A stretch of 64,000 bases of DNA from JAGNHN01 sp964590645. Its GTDB lineage: Bacteria > Bacteroidota > Bacteroidia > Bacteroidales > JAGNHN01. Position numbers and translations under genes: made by a program. The stretch lies in assembly GCA_964590645.1 (NCBI GenBank), contig CAZPYJ010000004.1:1-64000 (forward strand), written 5' to 3'. The stretch's first letter is position 1, and each line of letters starts with the position of its first letter. The notes beneath the pieces are model-generated. The model saw nothing but the letters and a program-made list of their open reading frames with translations. It was not told the origin of the DNA and made no database searches. Positions 7,822 through 16,248 of the stretch are shown in pieces.

Positions 7822-9190
7822 ATTTCTCAATCCTGCGGTAGAGGGAAGCACGCGTCAGTCCCAACTCTTTGGCAGCCTTGCTGATGTTGCCCCCGTGCTT
7901 GTCGATGACCTTCCGCACCAGGATGCGTTCGGTTTCTTCCAGGTTGTAATTGGCTGCATCAAAAAGCAGTGCATTGTCTTCTTCGGGTTGTGGCAGGAAG
8001 AAATCGGAAGGTTCCAGCACATTTCCCTCGCTCATAATGACGGCCCGTTCAATGCTGTGTTGCAGCTCGCGGATATTCCCGGGCCAGGAATGTTTCTCGA
8101 GGCGGCGCAGGGTTCCGGGATTAACCCGTTTGAGGGGCATCTTGTATTTTTTGCAGTACACCTCAAGGAAATGATCCACCAGCAGGGGGATATCTCCTGT
8201 CCTTTCCCTCAGAGGCGGCACAGCAATTTCCACGGTATTGATGCGGTATAAGAGGTCCTGACGGAATTTTTGCTCATTCACCATCTGGTAGAGCGGCATA
8301 TTGGTCGCACAGATCACCCTGACGTCCACAGGGATTTCCTTATTGGAACCCAGACGCACCACTTTACGGTTCTGCACTACGCTGAGCAGCTTGGCTTGCA
8401 GGGGCAGGGAGAGGTTGCCGATCTCATCCAGGAAAATGCTTCCTTTGTTTGCGGTTTCAAAGCGGCCGGCCCGGTCTTCCCTGGCATCCGTAAAGGCTCC
8501 TTTTTTATATCCGAAGAGTTCGCTTTCAAAGAGGGTCTCACTGATCGCACCCAGATCCACGCTGATAAAGACTTCATCGCGGCGGTGACTGGCCCGGTGC
8601 AGCGCCCGGGCGATGAGTTCTTTGCCTGTTCCGTTTTCACCCAGGATAAGCACGTTGGCATCGGTGACAGCCACTTTCTGTACCGTGGTCATTACCTTCT
8701 CCATTGCCGTGGATTGGCCGATGATGGCTCCGAAGCCCTGGTCGAGGCTGGAACGGAGAGCCTGGTTCTGGTTGCGCAAGACTTCCGCTTCCTGGCGCGA
8801 CTGCCTTACCTTCAGGTTGGCGGCAATGGTTGCCAGAAGCTTTTTGTTTTCCCAGGGTTTAAGAATAAAATTGGTGGCCCCTTCCTGTATTCCTTTGACT
8901 GCCAGCTCAATGTCTCCGTATCCCGTAATGAAAATGACCACAGCCGATGGATCGGCTTCCAGAATGCGGTTCAACCAGAGGAAACCTTCCTGCCCACTGG
9001 TGGCATCGCGCGAGAAATTCATATCCAGCAGGATCACATCATAGGTCTCATTCCGCAACAGATTGGGCAGGCGCTCCGGGTCTTCTTCCGTGTGGACTAC
9101 CTTAAAATGTTGTTTCAGAAAGAGACGGGCAGCCAGGAGTACATCCTGGTCGTCATCTACAATCAAAATTCTGGCATCCAGCTTACTCAT
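7811..9190 (-). CDS. NtrC-family sigma-54-type response regulator
   Basis: 459 residues: receiver domain (about 5-125, phospho-Asp56 in VILLDMN), AAA+ activator domain (about 150-385) with P-loop GENGTGKE and Walker B GSIFLDEIG, and a Fis-type DNA-binding helix-turn-helix at the C-terminus (SKAAKELGLTRASLYRRI). The loop that contacts sigma-54, usually GAFTGA, reads GAFTDA here. I think this variant is frequent among Bacteroidota homologues, but it could alter sigma-54 coupling. It is first in a likely operon with its kinase. Target promoters are unknown, and I found no clear -24/-12 site in the window. Confidence 0.92.
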   Translation of the reverse strand: MSKLDARILIVDDDQDVLLAARLFLKQHFKVVHTEEDPERLPNLLRNETYDVILLDMNFSRDATSGQEGFLWLNRILEADPSAVVIFITGYGDIELAVKGIQEGATNFILKPWENKKLLATIAANLKVRQSRQEAEVLRNQNQALRSSLDQGFGAIIGQSTAMEKVMTTVQKVAVTDANVLILGENGTGKELIARALHRASHRRDEVFISVDLGAISETLFESELFGYKKGAFTDAREDRAGRFETANKGSIFLDEIGNLSLPLQAKLLSVVQNRKVVRLGSNKEIPVDVRVICATNMPLYQMVNEQKFRQDLLYRINTVEIAVPPLRERTGDIPLLVDHFLEVYCKKYKMPLKRVNPGTLRRLEKHSWPGNIRELQHSIERAVIMSEGNVLEPSDFFLPQPEEDNALLFDAANYNLEETERILVRKVIDKHGGNISKAAKELGLTRASLYRRIEKYGL

Positions 9191-9423
9191 ACCTTCGATT
9201 TTGTTTTTTTGTTTTCCTGCGGGAAGTTGGACAAGATTTCAGGATCCGGCATTTCGGCCATTTCCTAAGAGCCAGGCAAAATAAAGAAATTTCCGGAGGT
9301 GGTCAACTGTTTCATCAAGGGGTATCCCCTGGCATAAAGAAGTGTTAACCGTATCTTAGCCCTTAATTAACGCGAAAGTACGAGCGCGGGGCTACCTTGC
9401 GCCTCAAAAAAAAAGGTATGCTT

Positions 9424-10968
9424 ATGAAAAAGTCCCGTTTTGTCATTCTACTGCTGATCTCTATCCTGCTTCAAACCGGCATCAAGGCACAGTCCATCCG
9501 CATTGCCGTATTTAGCGACCCGCATTATTTTGATACCAGCCTCCTGATCCAGGACGGTCCTGCCTTTCAATACTACCTGGCTTCCGACCGCAAGCTGATC
9601 AAAGAAGGCCCGGCCATTCTCAATGCTGCGATAGATACCATTCTGGCAGATGGTCCGGACCTCGTGCTGGTGCCCGGCGACCTGACCAAAGACGGAGCGT
9701 TCAGCAGCCATAGTCTGGTGGCAGCCCAACTGCAATTACTGGAAAATGCCGGGATCAAAGTTTATGTGACCTGTGGCAACCACGACATCAACAATCCCCA
9801 CGCCCTGGCATTTGACAGTGCTACGGTGATTCCCGTCCCTGACGTTAATCCTGCCCAGTTCGACAGCATCTATGCAGCATTTGGTTTTGATGAAGCCATT
9901 GCTCGCGACAGCAACTCTCTCAGCTATGTGGCTGAACCCTTTCCCGGTCTGCTGATTCTTTCGATGGATGTGTGTAAATATGATGATAACTATGCCCTGG
10001 GCCGTCCTGAGACAGGAGGGCGTTTCAAGCCGGCTACACTGCAATGGGCCTTGCAACAGATTGCGGATGCCAAGTCTTCAGGGAAGCGTATCCTGGGAAT
10101 GATGCATCACGGTCTGGTAGAGCATTTTTATGGCCAGGGCACCCTCTTTTCCGATTATGTCATTGAGGATTGGGACTCTGTTTCAACACTACTGGCAGAT
10201 GCCGGATTAGAAGTGGTATTTACGGGTCATTTTCATTCACAGGATATTGTCGGAAAAACCACAAGCGCCGGCAATCGCATCTACGATGTGGAAACCGGTT
10301 CATTGGTCACCTGGCCTTGTCCGGTCCGTTTTCTGGATCTGAATGGAAACCAGTTGAGCATTTCCGGCATACCCCTGGAGAATGTGAACTACAATACCGG
10401 CAGCCTTTCTTTCCAGGACTATGCATACAACTACCTGGTCAATGGAATGCCCCTGATCATTCAGGCTATGCTGATGCAGCCCCCCTATAATCTTCCTGAT
10501 TCCATTGCCCAGCTCCTGGAACCGGCACTGACGGCATCCATCGTCGCACATTATGCAGGAGATGAGGCTAACCCCCCGATGCAGGTTCAATTGGCCATTT
10601 TCTTCCTGTTGTCTGATCCCCAGACGGCATATCTGGGTACTGTGCTGGATTCACTCTGGAATGATCCGGCACCGGCCGACTGGAATGTCAATCTGTCTCT
10701 TTCAGCACTAACGGGTATGGAAGAAAAAGTGTCGCTGGAACGCTTTCAGGTTTACCCGAATCCGACCCGGGATCAGCTTCACATTATTGGAAATGCATTG
10801 ATATCCAATTATATTCTGATGGATAGCCGTGGCAAAGTTTACCGCTCTGGTCAGCCCTCTGCTGCTTCCTTCACCCTGGCCACCAAATCACTTTCCCCGG
10901 GGGTTTATTTCTTGCATTTGTATTCGGAAGAAGGACATCAAATAGACAAAATCAGCATCCAACGGTAG
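9424..10968 (+). CDS. Secreted metallophosphoesterase with T9SS sorting domain
   Basis: About 514 residues. A signal peptide (FVILLLISILLQTGIKAQ) precedes a calcineurin-like phosphoesterase domain with the full metal set: FSDPHY, GDLTKD, GNHD, MMHHG and GHFHS. Residues beyond about 430 form a type A T9SS sorting domain (FQVYPNPTRDQLHI ... GVYFLHLYSEEG, ending KISIQR). The enzyme should be exported and attached to the surface or released, where it could hydrolyse phosphate esters, phosphodiesters or nucleotides. An insert of about 130 residues between the two domains is unassigned. The start chosen is the Met directly before KKSR; in-frame Mets at 9418 and 9397 are possible. It appears to be a single-gene unit. 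Confidence 0.92.
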   Translation: MKKSRFVILLLISILLQTGIKAQSIRIAVFSDPHYFDTSLLIQDGPAFQYYLASDRKLIKEGPAILNAAIDTILADGPDLVLVPGDLTKDGAFSSHSLVAAQLQLLENAGIKVYVTCGNHDINNPHALAFDSATVIPVPDVNPAQFDSIYAAFGFDEAIARDSNSLSYVAEPFPGLLILSMDVCKYDDNYALGRPETGGRFKPATLQWALQQIADAKSSGKRILGMMHHGLVEHFYGQGTLFSDYVIEDWDSVSTLLADAGLEVVFTGHFHSQDIVGKTTSAGNRIYDVETGSLVTWPCPVRFLDLNGNQLSISGIPLENVNYNTGSLSFQDYAYNYLVNGMPLIIQAMLMQPPYNLPDSIAQLLEPALTASIVAHYAGDEANPPMQVQLAIFFLLSDPQTAYLGTVLDSLWNDPAPADWNVNLSLSALTGMEEKVSLERFQVYPNPTRDQLHIIGNALISNYILMDSRGKVYRSGQPSAASFTLATKSLSPGVYFLHLYSEEGHQIDKISIQR

Positions 10969-11080
10969 AAGCAGGTCCTTTTTTACGTACTGGGATAGCT
11001 GTAATCCCACCGCTGATGTCTCAGACACATCATTGAGTCTTTTGCGCCCCGATTTATGCCTGCTCTTCCAAGGCTAAGCG

Positions 11081-11088
11081 TATATTTG
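11081..11088 (+). promoter_or_regulatory. -7 box TATATTTG four bases before an ATG
   Basis: An exact TAnnTTTG match that ends only four bases before the ABC ATPase start at 11093. Transcription should begin at or very near the ATG, giving a leaderless or almost leaderless message. The same spacing is seen at 41996-42003. Confidence 0.55.
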
Positions 11089-11092
11089 CGAT

Positions 11093-11788
11093 ATGGATAC
11101 CCTCATTCAGACGAAAGGCATAAGCAAGGTTTTTCGCACAGCAGAAGTGGAAACACGGGCGCTGTGGGAAGTGTCCCTGGAAGTCAGGAAAGGCGACTTT
11201 CTGTCGGTGATGGGGCCATCAGGTTGCGGAAAATCCACCCTGCTGAATATTTTAGGCTTGTTGGACCAGCCTGATTCAGGGATGCATTTTTTTCTGGGCA
11301 ATGATGTTAGTGGCCTGTCTGAAGTACGGCGCGCCCGGCTGCGGAAGAAGAACATCGGTTTTGTTTTCCAGAACCCTAATCTCATTGAGGAGCTGACCGT
11401 AAGTGAGAACGTTGAGTTGCCGCTGGTGTATCTTGGCCTGAGACCCAGCGACCGGGCGAAACGTGTGGATGAGGTAATGGATCAGCTACAGCTGCTGCAT
11501 CGCCGCAATCATTTCCCCAATCAATTAAGCGGGGGGATACAGCAGAAGGTTTCTGTTGCCAGGGCTATAGTGGCTCGTCCGCGCCTGATTCTGGCCGATG
11601 AACCAACCGGGAATCTCGATTCGATCAATGGAGATGCGGTGATGAGCTTGCTGGAACACCTTAACCGGGCCGGAACTACCATCATCATCGTAACGCATTC
11701 TCAGCGCGATGCCGGCTTTACGCATCGTGTGGTCCGGCTTTTCGACGGGGAGGTCATCAATGAAGATATCCGGATTAAGCAACCATAA
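11093..11788 (+). CDS. ABC transporter ATP-binding protein, LolD/MacB type
   Basis: 231 residues: Walker A GPSGCGKST, Q-loop in GFVFQNPNLIEELT, signature LSGGIQQKVSVARA, Walker B LILADEPTGNLD and the switch His in VTHS. This subfamily powers mechanotransmission-type exporters such as MacB and LolCDE. The partner permease starts 12 bases downstream. Substrate cannot be told from sequence; lipoproteins, peptides or antimicrobial compounds are the usual options. There is no other Met near the N-terminus, so the start is firm. Confidence 0.93.
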   Translation: MDTLIQTKGISKVFRTAEVETRALWEVSLEVRKGDFLSVMGPSGCGKSTLLNILGLLDQPDSGMHFFLGNDVSGLSEVRRARLRKKNIGFVFQNPNLIEELTVSENVELPLVYLGLRPSDRAKRVDEVMDQLQLLHRRNHFPNQLSGGIQQKVSVARAIVARPRLILADEPTGNLDSINGDAVMSLLEHLNRAGTTIIIVTHSQRDAGFTHRVVRLFDGEVINEDIRIKQP

Positions 11789-11800
11789 GGGTTTTGAACG

Positions 11801-14203
11801 ATGGATGCCAATGCTTCCCACATTTTCCGGAATTTCTTTCTCAGCTCCTGGCGCTATCTCACCCGCCACCGGGTATTCAGCCTGATCAACCTGGCCTGTT
11901 TGACCATTGGCCTGGCCTGTGTGTTCCTGGTTTTGATCTGGGTGGATTATGAGTTGGGCTTTGACCGTTTTCATCAGGATAAAGACCGGATCTACCGTGT
12001 CGTAAGTGAGATTCGTTTTGGCGACGAGCGGCTCTCTATGGCTGTTTCGGCAAGGGCACTGGGCGAGGCAGCAGATACAAGAATTGAGGATATTGAAACC
12101 GTCCTGCGTATACGACCCTATGCCAGACCGATCGTACGCTACCGTGATAAGCTGTTTACGGAATCCAATGTCATTGCCAGCGATCCGGCTTTTTTTCAGC
12201 TGTTTTCCTTCCCCCTGCTGGCAGGAGATGCCCAAACCTGCCTGCTGGCCCCTTCCTCGATTGTACTTTCTGAAGCTATGGCCAGGAAGTACTTCGGCGA
12301 CCTGGATCCTCTTGGCCGCGTGGTGGAAATCAATCAACGCCACCGCTGCCGGGTTACCGGGGTTTTTCGCCAGCCCGAGCAACCCTCTCACCTTAATGTC
12401 AACGCTGTAGTCCCTTTGAGCTTGGAGCGGAGAAGCAACCCGGATGTCAATCCCTGGAACCGATACGATATGTATACCTATGTACTCCTCAGGGAAAATG
12501 CAGACCCGGAGCAGGTGTGCCAGGAGCTACTCCTGTTGCACCGTACGGAAGATCCTGATTTGGATCCGGAGGACATAGATCGCTTGAACATTTCTTTACA
12601 ACCGCTGATCGAGATTCATCAGCAAAGCGGGCTTCAGGCTGAAATGGCAATAACGGGAAACCGACAGCAAATTCTCATTTTTCTCTTCATTGGAATGGTG
12701 ATTCTGGTTATCGCCATTATCAATTTTGTGAACCACACCACAGCCCGGGCCAGACTTCGCTATCGCGAAATCGCCATCAGAAAAACGTATGGCGCCACAC
12801 GCCACCAATTGATTCTGCAGTTTCTTTTCGAGTCGGTCTTCCTGTCCCTGATCGCCCTGCTGCTCGCCATCTCCCTGATGGAGCTGCTGGTCAACATCTT
12901 CAACCGTTTTATGATGGAAGGCCTGAGCTTTTATTTACTGCGCGATTATCGATTCCTTTTTCTTTTTGTTGTCATCAGCCTGCTGGCAGGTATATTGGCA
13001 GGAATCTATCCGGCCCTGAGCTTTTCACGTTTGAAACCCATCAAAGTATTCAGGGTAGAACCCAATATTTTGAGAAAGAGGATTTCGGTGCGCCGTGCTC
13101 TGGTCATCCTGCAGTTTGCAGTCTCCATTGCCATCCTCACCTGTACTCTGATCGTGGCGGGACAGATACGGTACGTGAAAGAAAAAGAAGCCGGGTTTCA
13201 ATCGGAGGACGTGGTTTATTTGAATTTGAATGAGGATTTGAAAGCATCTCTGCCTGCCTTCCGGGAAGCGCTGCTTGCCCTGGATGGCGTGGATATGGTT
13301 TGCGCCAGCAATACACTGCCGATGTTCGGGACGGCCTTCTCCTCTGTGGTGGACTGGGAAGGGAAGCCTGAAAACCTTGAGGTACAGGTGCATTTTCGGT
13401 ATGTGGATCAGTATTTCCTCAAAACCCTGGACATCCCCTTGCTTAAAGGCCAGCATTTTTCTGCAGATCCCTTGTTTTCCGACAGCCTCACCTTCCTGAT
13501 CAATGAGAGTATGGCGGCCCTCATCACCGACCGTGAGGTTCTGGGACTGCCGATGACTTTTGCGGATATCCGCCACGGCAGAATAGCAGGGGTTTTCCGC
13601 GACTATCACTTCAGTTCGATGCACCAGCCCGTGGCTCCCCTCATCCTGATGCTGGGAAGAGAGGAGTTAAACTATCTGATGCTGCGCCTGCATCCTGAGA
13701 AAAGTGAGAACACGATGGCTGAAGCGGAAACCCTCTGGAAGCAGTTTACTCCCTTTTATCCATTTGAGTATCAGTATCTGGAGAACAGATATGAGGAGTT
13801 GTATGCAGATGAAGGCAAGACCTATGCTTTGTTGACCTATTTCAGTGTCCTTGCCCTGCTGATCTCCTTTTTGGGGCTATTCGGACTGGCCTCATTCCGT
13901 GCTGAGCAGCGCAGGAAGGAGATAGCAATTCGTAAGGTGTACGGAGCCTCGCCGGCCCTGGTATCCTTATTCTATGCACGGGAAGTCGGTTTCTGGATTC
14001 TGTGGGCAGGGCTGCTGGCAGCGCCCCTGGCCTGGTTCTTTATGGATAAATGGCTGGAAAAGTTCGCCTATGCTGCGGCCATCTCACCGCTCTTCCTCGC
14101 CCTCGCTTTGGCTATCGCCCTTTTGGTGGCTTTGCTTGCTTCAATCTGGCAGGTCATTCTCTCCGCCCGGATGAATGCCGCCCAGGCCCTGCGCGTAGAT
14201 TAA
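11801..14203 (+). CDS. ABC transporter permease, MacB/FtsX family (double unit)
   Basis: 800 residues. The layout is typical of Bacteroidota: an N-terminal helix (about 25-45), a large periplasmic MacB-core-like domain, three FtsX helices (about 290-430), a fourth helix and second extracytoplasmic domain (about 440-660), then three more FtsX helices. The motifs REIAIRKTYGATRHQL and KEIAIRKVYGASPALV are the two cytoplasmic coupling segments of a tandem FtsX protein. It works with the ATPase encoded 12 bases upstream. The blaI-M56 unit begins about 170 bases downstream with its own promoter. Confidence 0.92.
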   Translation: MDANASHIFRNFFLSSWRYLTRHRVFSLINLACLTIGLACVFLVLIWVDYELGFDRFHQDKDRIYRVVSEIRFGDERLSMAVSARALGEAADTRIEDIETVLRIRPYARPIVRYRDKLFTESNVIASDPAFFQLFSFPLLAGDAQTCLLAPSSIVLSEAMARKYFGDLDPLGRVVEINQRHRCRVTGVFRQPEQPSHLNVNAVVPLSLERRSNPDVNPWNRYDMYTYVLLRENADPEQVCQELLLLHRTEDPDLDPEDIDRLNISLQPLIEIHQQSGLQAEMAITGNRQQILIFLFIGMVILVIAIINFVNHTTARARLRYREIAIRKTYGATRHQLILQFLFESVFLSLIALLLAISLMELLVNIFNRFMMEGLSFYLLRDYRFLFLFVVISLLAGILAGIYPALSFSRLKPIKVFRVEPNILRKRISVRRALVILQFAVSIAILTCTLIVAGQIRYVKEKEAGFQSEDVVYLNLNEDLKASLPAFREALLALDGVDMVCASNTLPMFGTAFSSVVDWEGKPENLEVQVHFRYVDQYFLKTLDIPLLKGQHFSADPLFSDSLTFLINESMAALITDREVLGLPMTFADIRHGRIAGVFRDYHFSSMHQPVAPLILMLGREELNYLMLRLHPEKSENTMAEAETLWKQFTPFYPFEYQYLENRYEELYADEGKTYALLTYFSVLALLISFLGLFGLASFRAEQRRKEIAIRKVYGASPALVSLFYAREVGFWILWAGLLAAPLAWFFMDKWLEKFAYAAAISPLFLALALAIALLVALLASIWQVILSARMNAAQALRVD

Positions 14204-14292
14204 ACTATTAACGCTCTCCCCTTTAAACAACTTTTGTTTATTTCCTGCAAGCCAATCCGCTTTCTGCCTTTAACTGACGTTTGCACACCAGA

Positions 14293-14330
14293 AACTAAAA
14301 TAATAGTTGCATAACTATATCATTAGTTAT
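14293..14330 (+). promoter_or_regulatory. Two tandem BlaI-type operator dyads
   Basis: Dyad 1 is AACTA-N6-TAGTT at 14293-14308. Dyad 2 is ATAACTA-N6-TAGTTAT at 14311-14330. Both share AACTA-N6-TAGTT, and their centres are exactly 20 bases apart, so two dimers would sit on one face of the helix. They cover the spacer and both boxes of the promoter, which is the arrangement expected for autorepression by the BlaI-like protein encoded downstream. Confidence 0.7.
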
Positions 14331-14337
14331 ACATTTG
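14306..14337 (+). promoter_or_regulatory. Promoter of blaI-M56 operon
   Basis: -33-like GTTG at 14306-14309, 20-base spacer, then a perfect -7 box TACATTTG at 14330-14337. Initiation is expected near 14342-14345, about 30 bases before the ATG at 14374. This supports that ATG over the in-frame Met at 14335, which lies inside the -7 box. Confidence 0.65.
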
Positions 14338-14373
14338 ATTTTTCTTAGAAGACTACCATTTACGGATAAGATT

Positions 14374-14766
14374 ATGAAGAAAGTACAGAAAGAGCTGACG
14401 CGTGCCGAGGAGGAAGTGATGCAGGTATTGTGGCGTATCGGGAAGGGCTTTGTGAATGATATTCTGGCAGAATTCCCCGAGCCCAGACCGGCATACAATA
14501 CCATCAGCACGATTATTCGTATTCTGGAACGCAAGGGCGTAGTTGCTTACGAGAGCTTCGGGAAGAGCCACCGCTACTTTCCTTTGGTTCAGCGGGATGC
14601 CTACGCCCGACAATACCTAAAGGGTTTTGTTAAGCGCTATTTCAGTAATTCATACCAAAATATGGCCTCCTTCTTTTTGGAGAAGGAGGATGTGAGTGTA
14701 GAAGAGCTGGAATTGCTTCGTAGACATATTGACCAGGCTTTGGCCGAAAAGAAAGACCGACAATGA
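14374..14766 (+). CDS. BlaI/MecI/CopY-family transcriptional repressor
   Basis: 130 residues. The winged-helix domain shows the family pattern LTRAEEEVMQVLW, then RPAYNTISTIIRILERKGVV (recognition helix and wing), followed by a helical dimerisation tail. In the classic system a membrane M56 protease causes cleavage of the repressor. Here the M56 gene overlaps by four bases (ATGA), so the two proteins are made together. No beta-lactamase gene is near; in Bacteroidota such pairs more often respond to envelope conditions. Two matching operator dyads lie directly upstream. Confidence 0.93.
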   Translation: MKKVQKELTRAEEEVMQVLWRIGKGFVNDILAEFPEPRPAYNTISTIIRILERKGVVAYESFGKSHRYFPLVQRDAYARQYLKGFVKRYFSNSYQNMASFFLEKEDVSVEELELLRRHIDQALAEKKDRQ

Positions 14767-16016
14767 CATTAACCACCTATCTTATTCACTCAGCCTATCT
14801 GCTGGCTTTTGTCTGGCTGGTGTATGTGGCCTTATTGCGGAATCTCCGCTATTTCTTGCTCAACCGGGCTTTTCTGATAGTAGGATTGTTGCTGGCTATT
14901 TTGGCTCCGCTGCTACCTTCGGTGGCTCCCAAGGTAATAGGTGAGATACCCATACTCACCTTGCCTGAATTCGTCGTATCCCCGGAAGCGGATGAAGCGC
15001 AAGGCTTTTCGCTGAAGCATTTTATCCCACACATATACCTGGCTGGTATTCTTTACTTTCTGTTGCGCTATTATTTCCGGCTGAAAGGGATCTTTCATCT
15101 TCTAAGAAAAGCCCGGTCTGACAACCACGGGATGTCACAAGTCCGTACCCTGAACGGAATGGGTGGAGCCTTTACCTTCTTTAATCGTATTCTTATGGAC
15201 GATAATCACATCGCTCCCGAAGCACAGCGAGCCGTATTGCGTCACGAAATGGTTCACCTCAGGCAGTGGCACAGTCTGGATATTTTACTGATAGACCTGA
15301 TCCGCATTCTGCAATGGTTTAATCCCTTTGTATATGCGATGAAACGGGAATTACAGCAGGTACACGAATTTCTGGCCGACAGGGAAGGTTTACAAAGGGA
15401 GGACAGGCCGGGAGAATACCTGCAGGCATTGCAGACCTATGTGCTTACCAATCAGAACTCAATGAAAATCACCGCCGCTTTTGGCAATGTATCGCTAAAA
15501 AGACGTCTAAAAATGATGACCAGGACCAAACAAAAAGGGATGATGCTCCGCTACGGAGCGGCATCAGTAATGATGGTGTGCTGCTTCCTGATATTACCGG
15601 CCGGCAGCCTTTCTGAGAACAAGGCAACACCTGAGTGGTTGACTTCACAACCTGCTACAGCAACAGATTTGCAGGAAAAGGAAGTTCCGCCCTACAAGAT
15701 GGCACCTCAGTATCCGGGAGGTGAGTCTGCACTGGTGGCTTATCTTGCTTCTGCAGTGAAGTATCCTGAAGATGCCAGAAAGAAGGGAACCAAAGGGACA
15801 GTTTATGTGAGCTTTATCGTGAGTAAAGATGGCGATGTCAAGAACGCCAAGGTAATCAGAGGCATTGGAGACGGCTGTGATGAGGTCGCACTCAAGGCCA
15901 TTCAGGAAATGCCTCGCTGGTCGTCGGGACTGAACCATCAGGACCAGCCTATTGACGTGGAGCTCACGATTCCGGTGAAGTTCGAGCTGAGTGGGAAGGA
16001 AGGCAGTGATCAGTGA
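14763..16016 (+). CDS. M56-family membrane metallopeptidase with TonB C-terminal domain
   Basis: 417 residues. Transmembrane helices lie near 5-25, 33-52 and 88-105 and around 265-285. The gluzincin motif HEMVH is at 161-165, with further acidic residues in HEFLADREG as third-ligand candidates. After the last helix the periplasmic part ends in a TonB-type domain (about 315-412: KYPEDARKKGTKGTVYVSFIVS). There is no penicillin-binding sensor domain, so this is not a BlaR1 beta-lactam receptor; the TonB-like domain may be the sensor. It partners with the overlapping BlaI-like repressor. The last codons and the stop lie inside a heptamer repeat array, so the C-terminal Ser-Asp-Gln is encoded by repeat units. 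Confidence 0.92.
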   Translation: MTLTTYLIHSAYLLAFVWLVYVALLRNLRYFLLNRAFLIVGLLLAILAPLLPSVAPKVIGEIPILTLPEFVVSPEADEAQGFSLKHFIPHIYLAGILYFLLRYYFRLKGIFHLLRKARSDNHGMSQVRTLNGMGGAFTFFNRILMDDNHIAPEAQRAVLRHEMVHLRQWHSLDILLIDLIRILQWFNPFVYAMKRELQQVHEFLADREGLQREDRPGEYLQALQTYVLTNQNSMKITAAFGNVSLKRRLKMMTRTKQKGMMLRYGAASVMMVCCFLILPAGSLSENKATPEWLTSQPATATDLQEKEVPPYKMAPQYPGGESALVAYLASAVKYPEDARKKGTKGTVYVSFIVSKDGDVKNAKVIRGIGDGCDEVALKAIQEMPRWSSGLNHQDQPIDVELTIPVKFELSGKEGSDQ

Positions 16017-16082
16017 TCAATGACCAGTGACCAGTGACCAGTGATCAGTGATCAGTGACCAGTGACCAGTGATCAGTGATCA
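16006..16082. repeat. Heptamer tandem array, 11 units of GTGAYCA
   Basis: Eleven consecutive 7-base units GTGATCA, GTGACCA or ATGACCA. It is the reverse-complement family of the array at 366-449. The array starts inside the coding region of the M56 gene and supplies its stop codon (TGA at 16014-16016). Confidence 0.88.
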
Positions 16083-16099
16083 GTGTGAGCTTGCCCGCA

Positions 16100-16225
16100 C
16101 GCGCGTCTTCAGCCTAAAATCCGCAAGTCCCAGCTGTCCGTAGCCATACCTGACGGTAGGAAATCGTCCACGCTAAGGACCTGCTGATACAATGGCGCTG
16201 TTCGGTTTCCCGCTGAAGACGCGCG
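16100..16225. repeat. Nested inverted-repeat element with 14-base termini
   Basis: CGCGCGTCTTCAGC at 16100-16113 is repeated in perfect inverse at 16212-16225. Inside, CAGCTGTCCGTAGC (about 16131) pairs imperfectly with GCTAAGGACCTGCTG (about 16173), and the innermost part holds the palindrome TACCTGACGGTAGG (16147-16160) also found at 129-142. About 126 bases in all, with no coding capacity. It could be a MITE-like element or a structured RNA. Confidence 0.55.
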
Positions 16226-16227
16226 CC

Positions 16228-16248
16228 AGCTGAGATGAAAACTCAGCT
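16228..16248 (-). terminator. Hairpin after the M23/T9SS gene stop
   Basis: AGCTGAG, seven-base loop, CTCAGCT: a perfect seven-base stem at the stop codon of the minus-strand gene. No U-tract follows on the minus strand, so it is only a possible terminator or transcript-end stabiliser. Confidence 0.35.

Noticed and set aside
8270..9268. Plus-strand open frame of about 330 codons
   Set aside because: Antisense to the NtrC-type regulator; the reading is a by-product of codon usage on the other strand.
9328..9345. Possible sigma-54 promoter near the NtrC-type regulator
   Set aside because: A TGGCAT is present, but the required GC element at the -12 distance is missing.
14763..16016. Beta-lactam receptor BlaR1
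   Set aside because: The M56 domain is right, but there is no penicillin-binding domain; a TonB domain occupies the C-terminus and no beta-lactamase gene is nearby.
16100..16225. Insertion sequence
   Set aside because: Terminal inverted repeats exist, but there is no transposase and no visible target duplication, so it is listed only as a repeat element.
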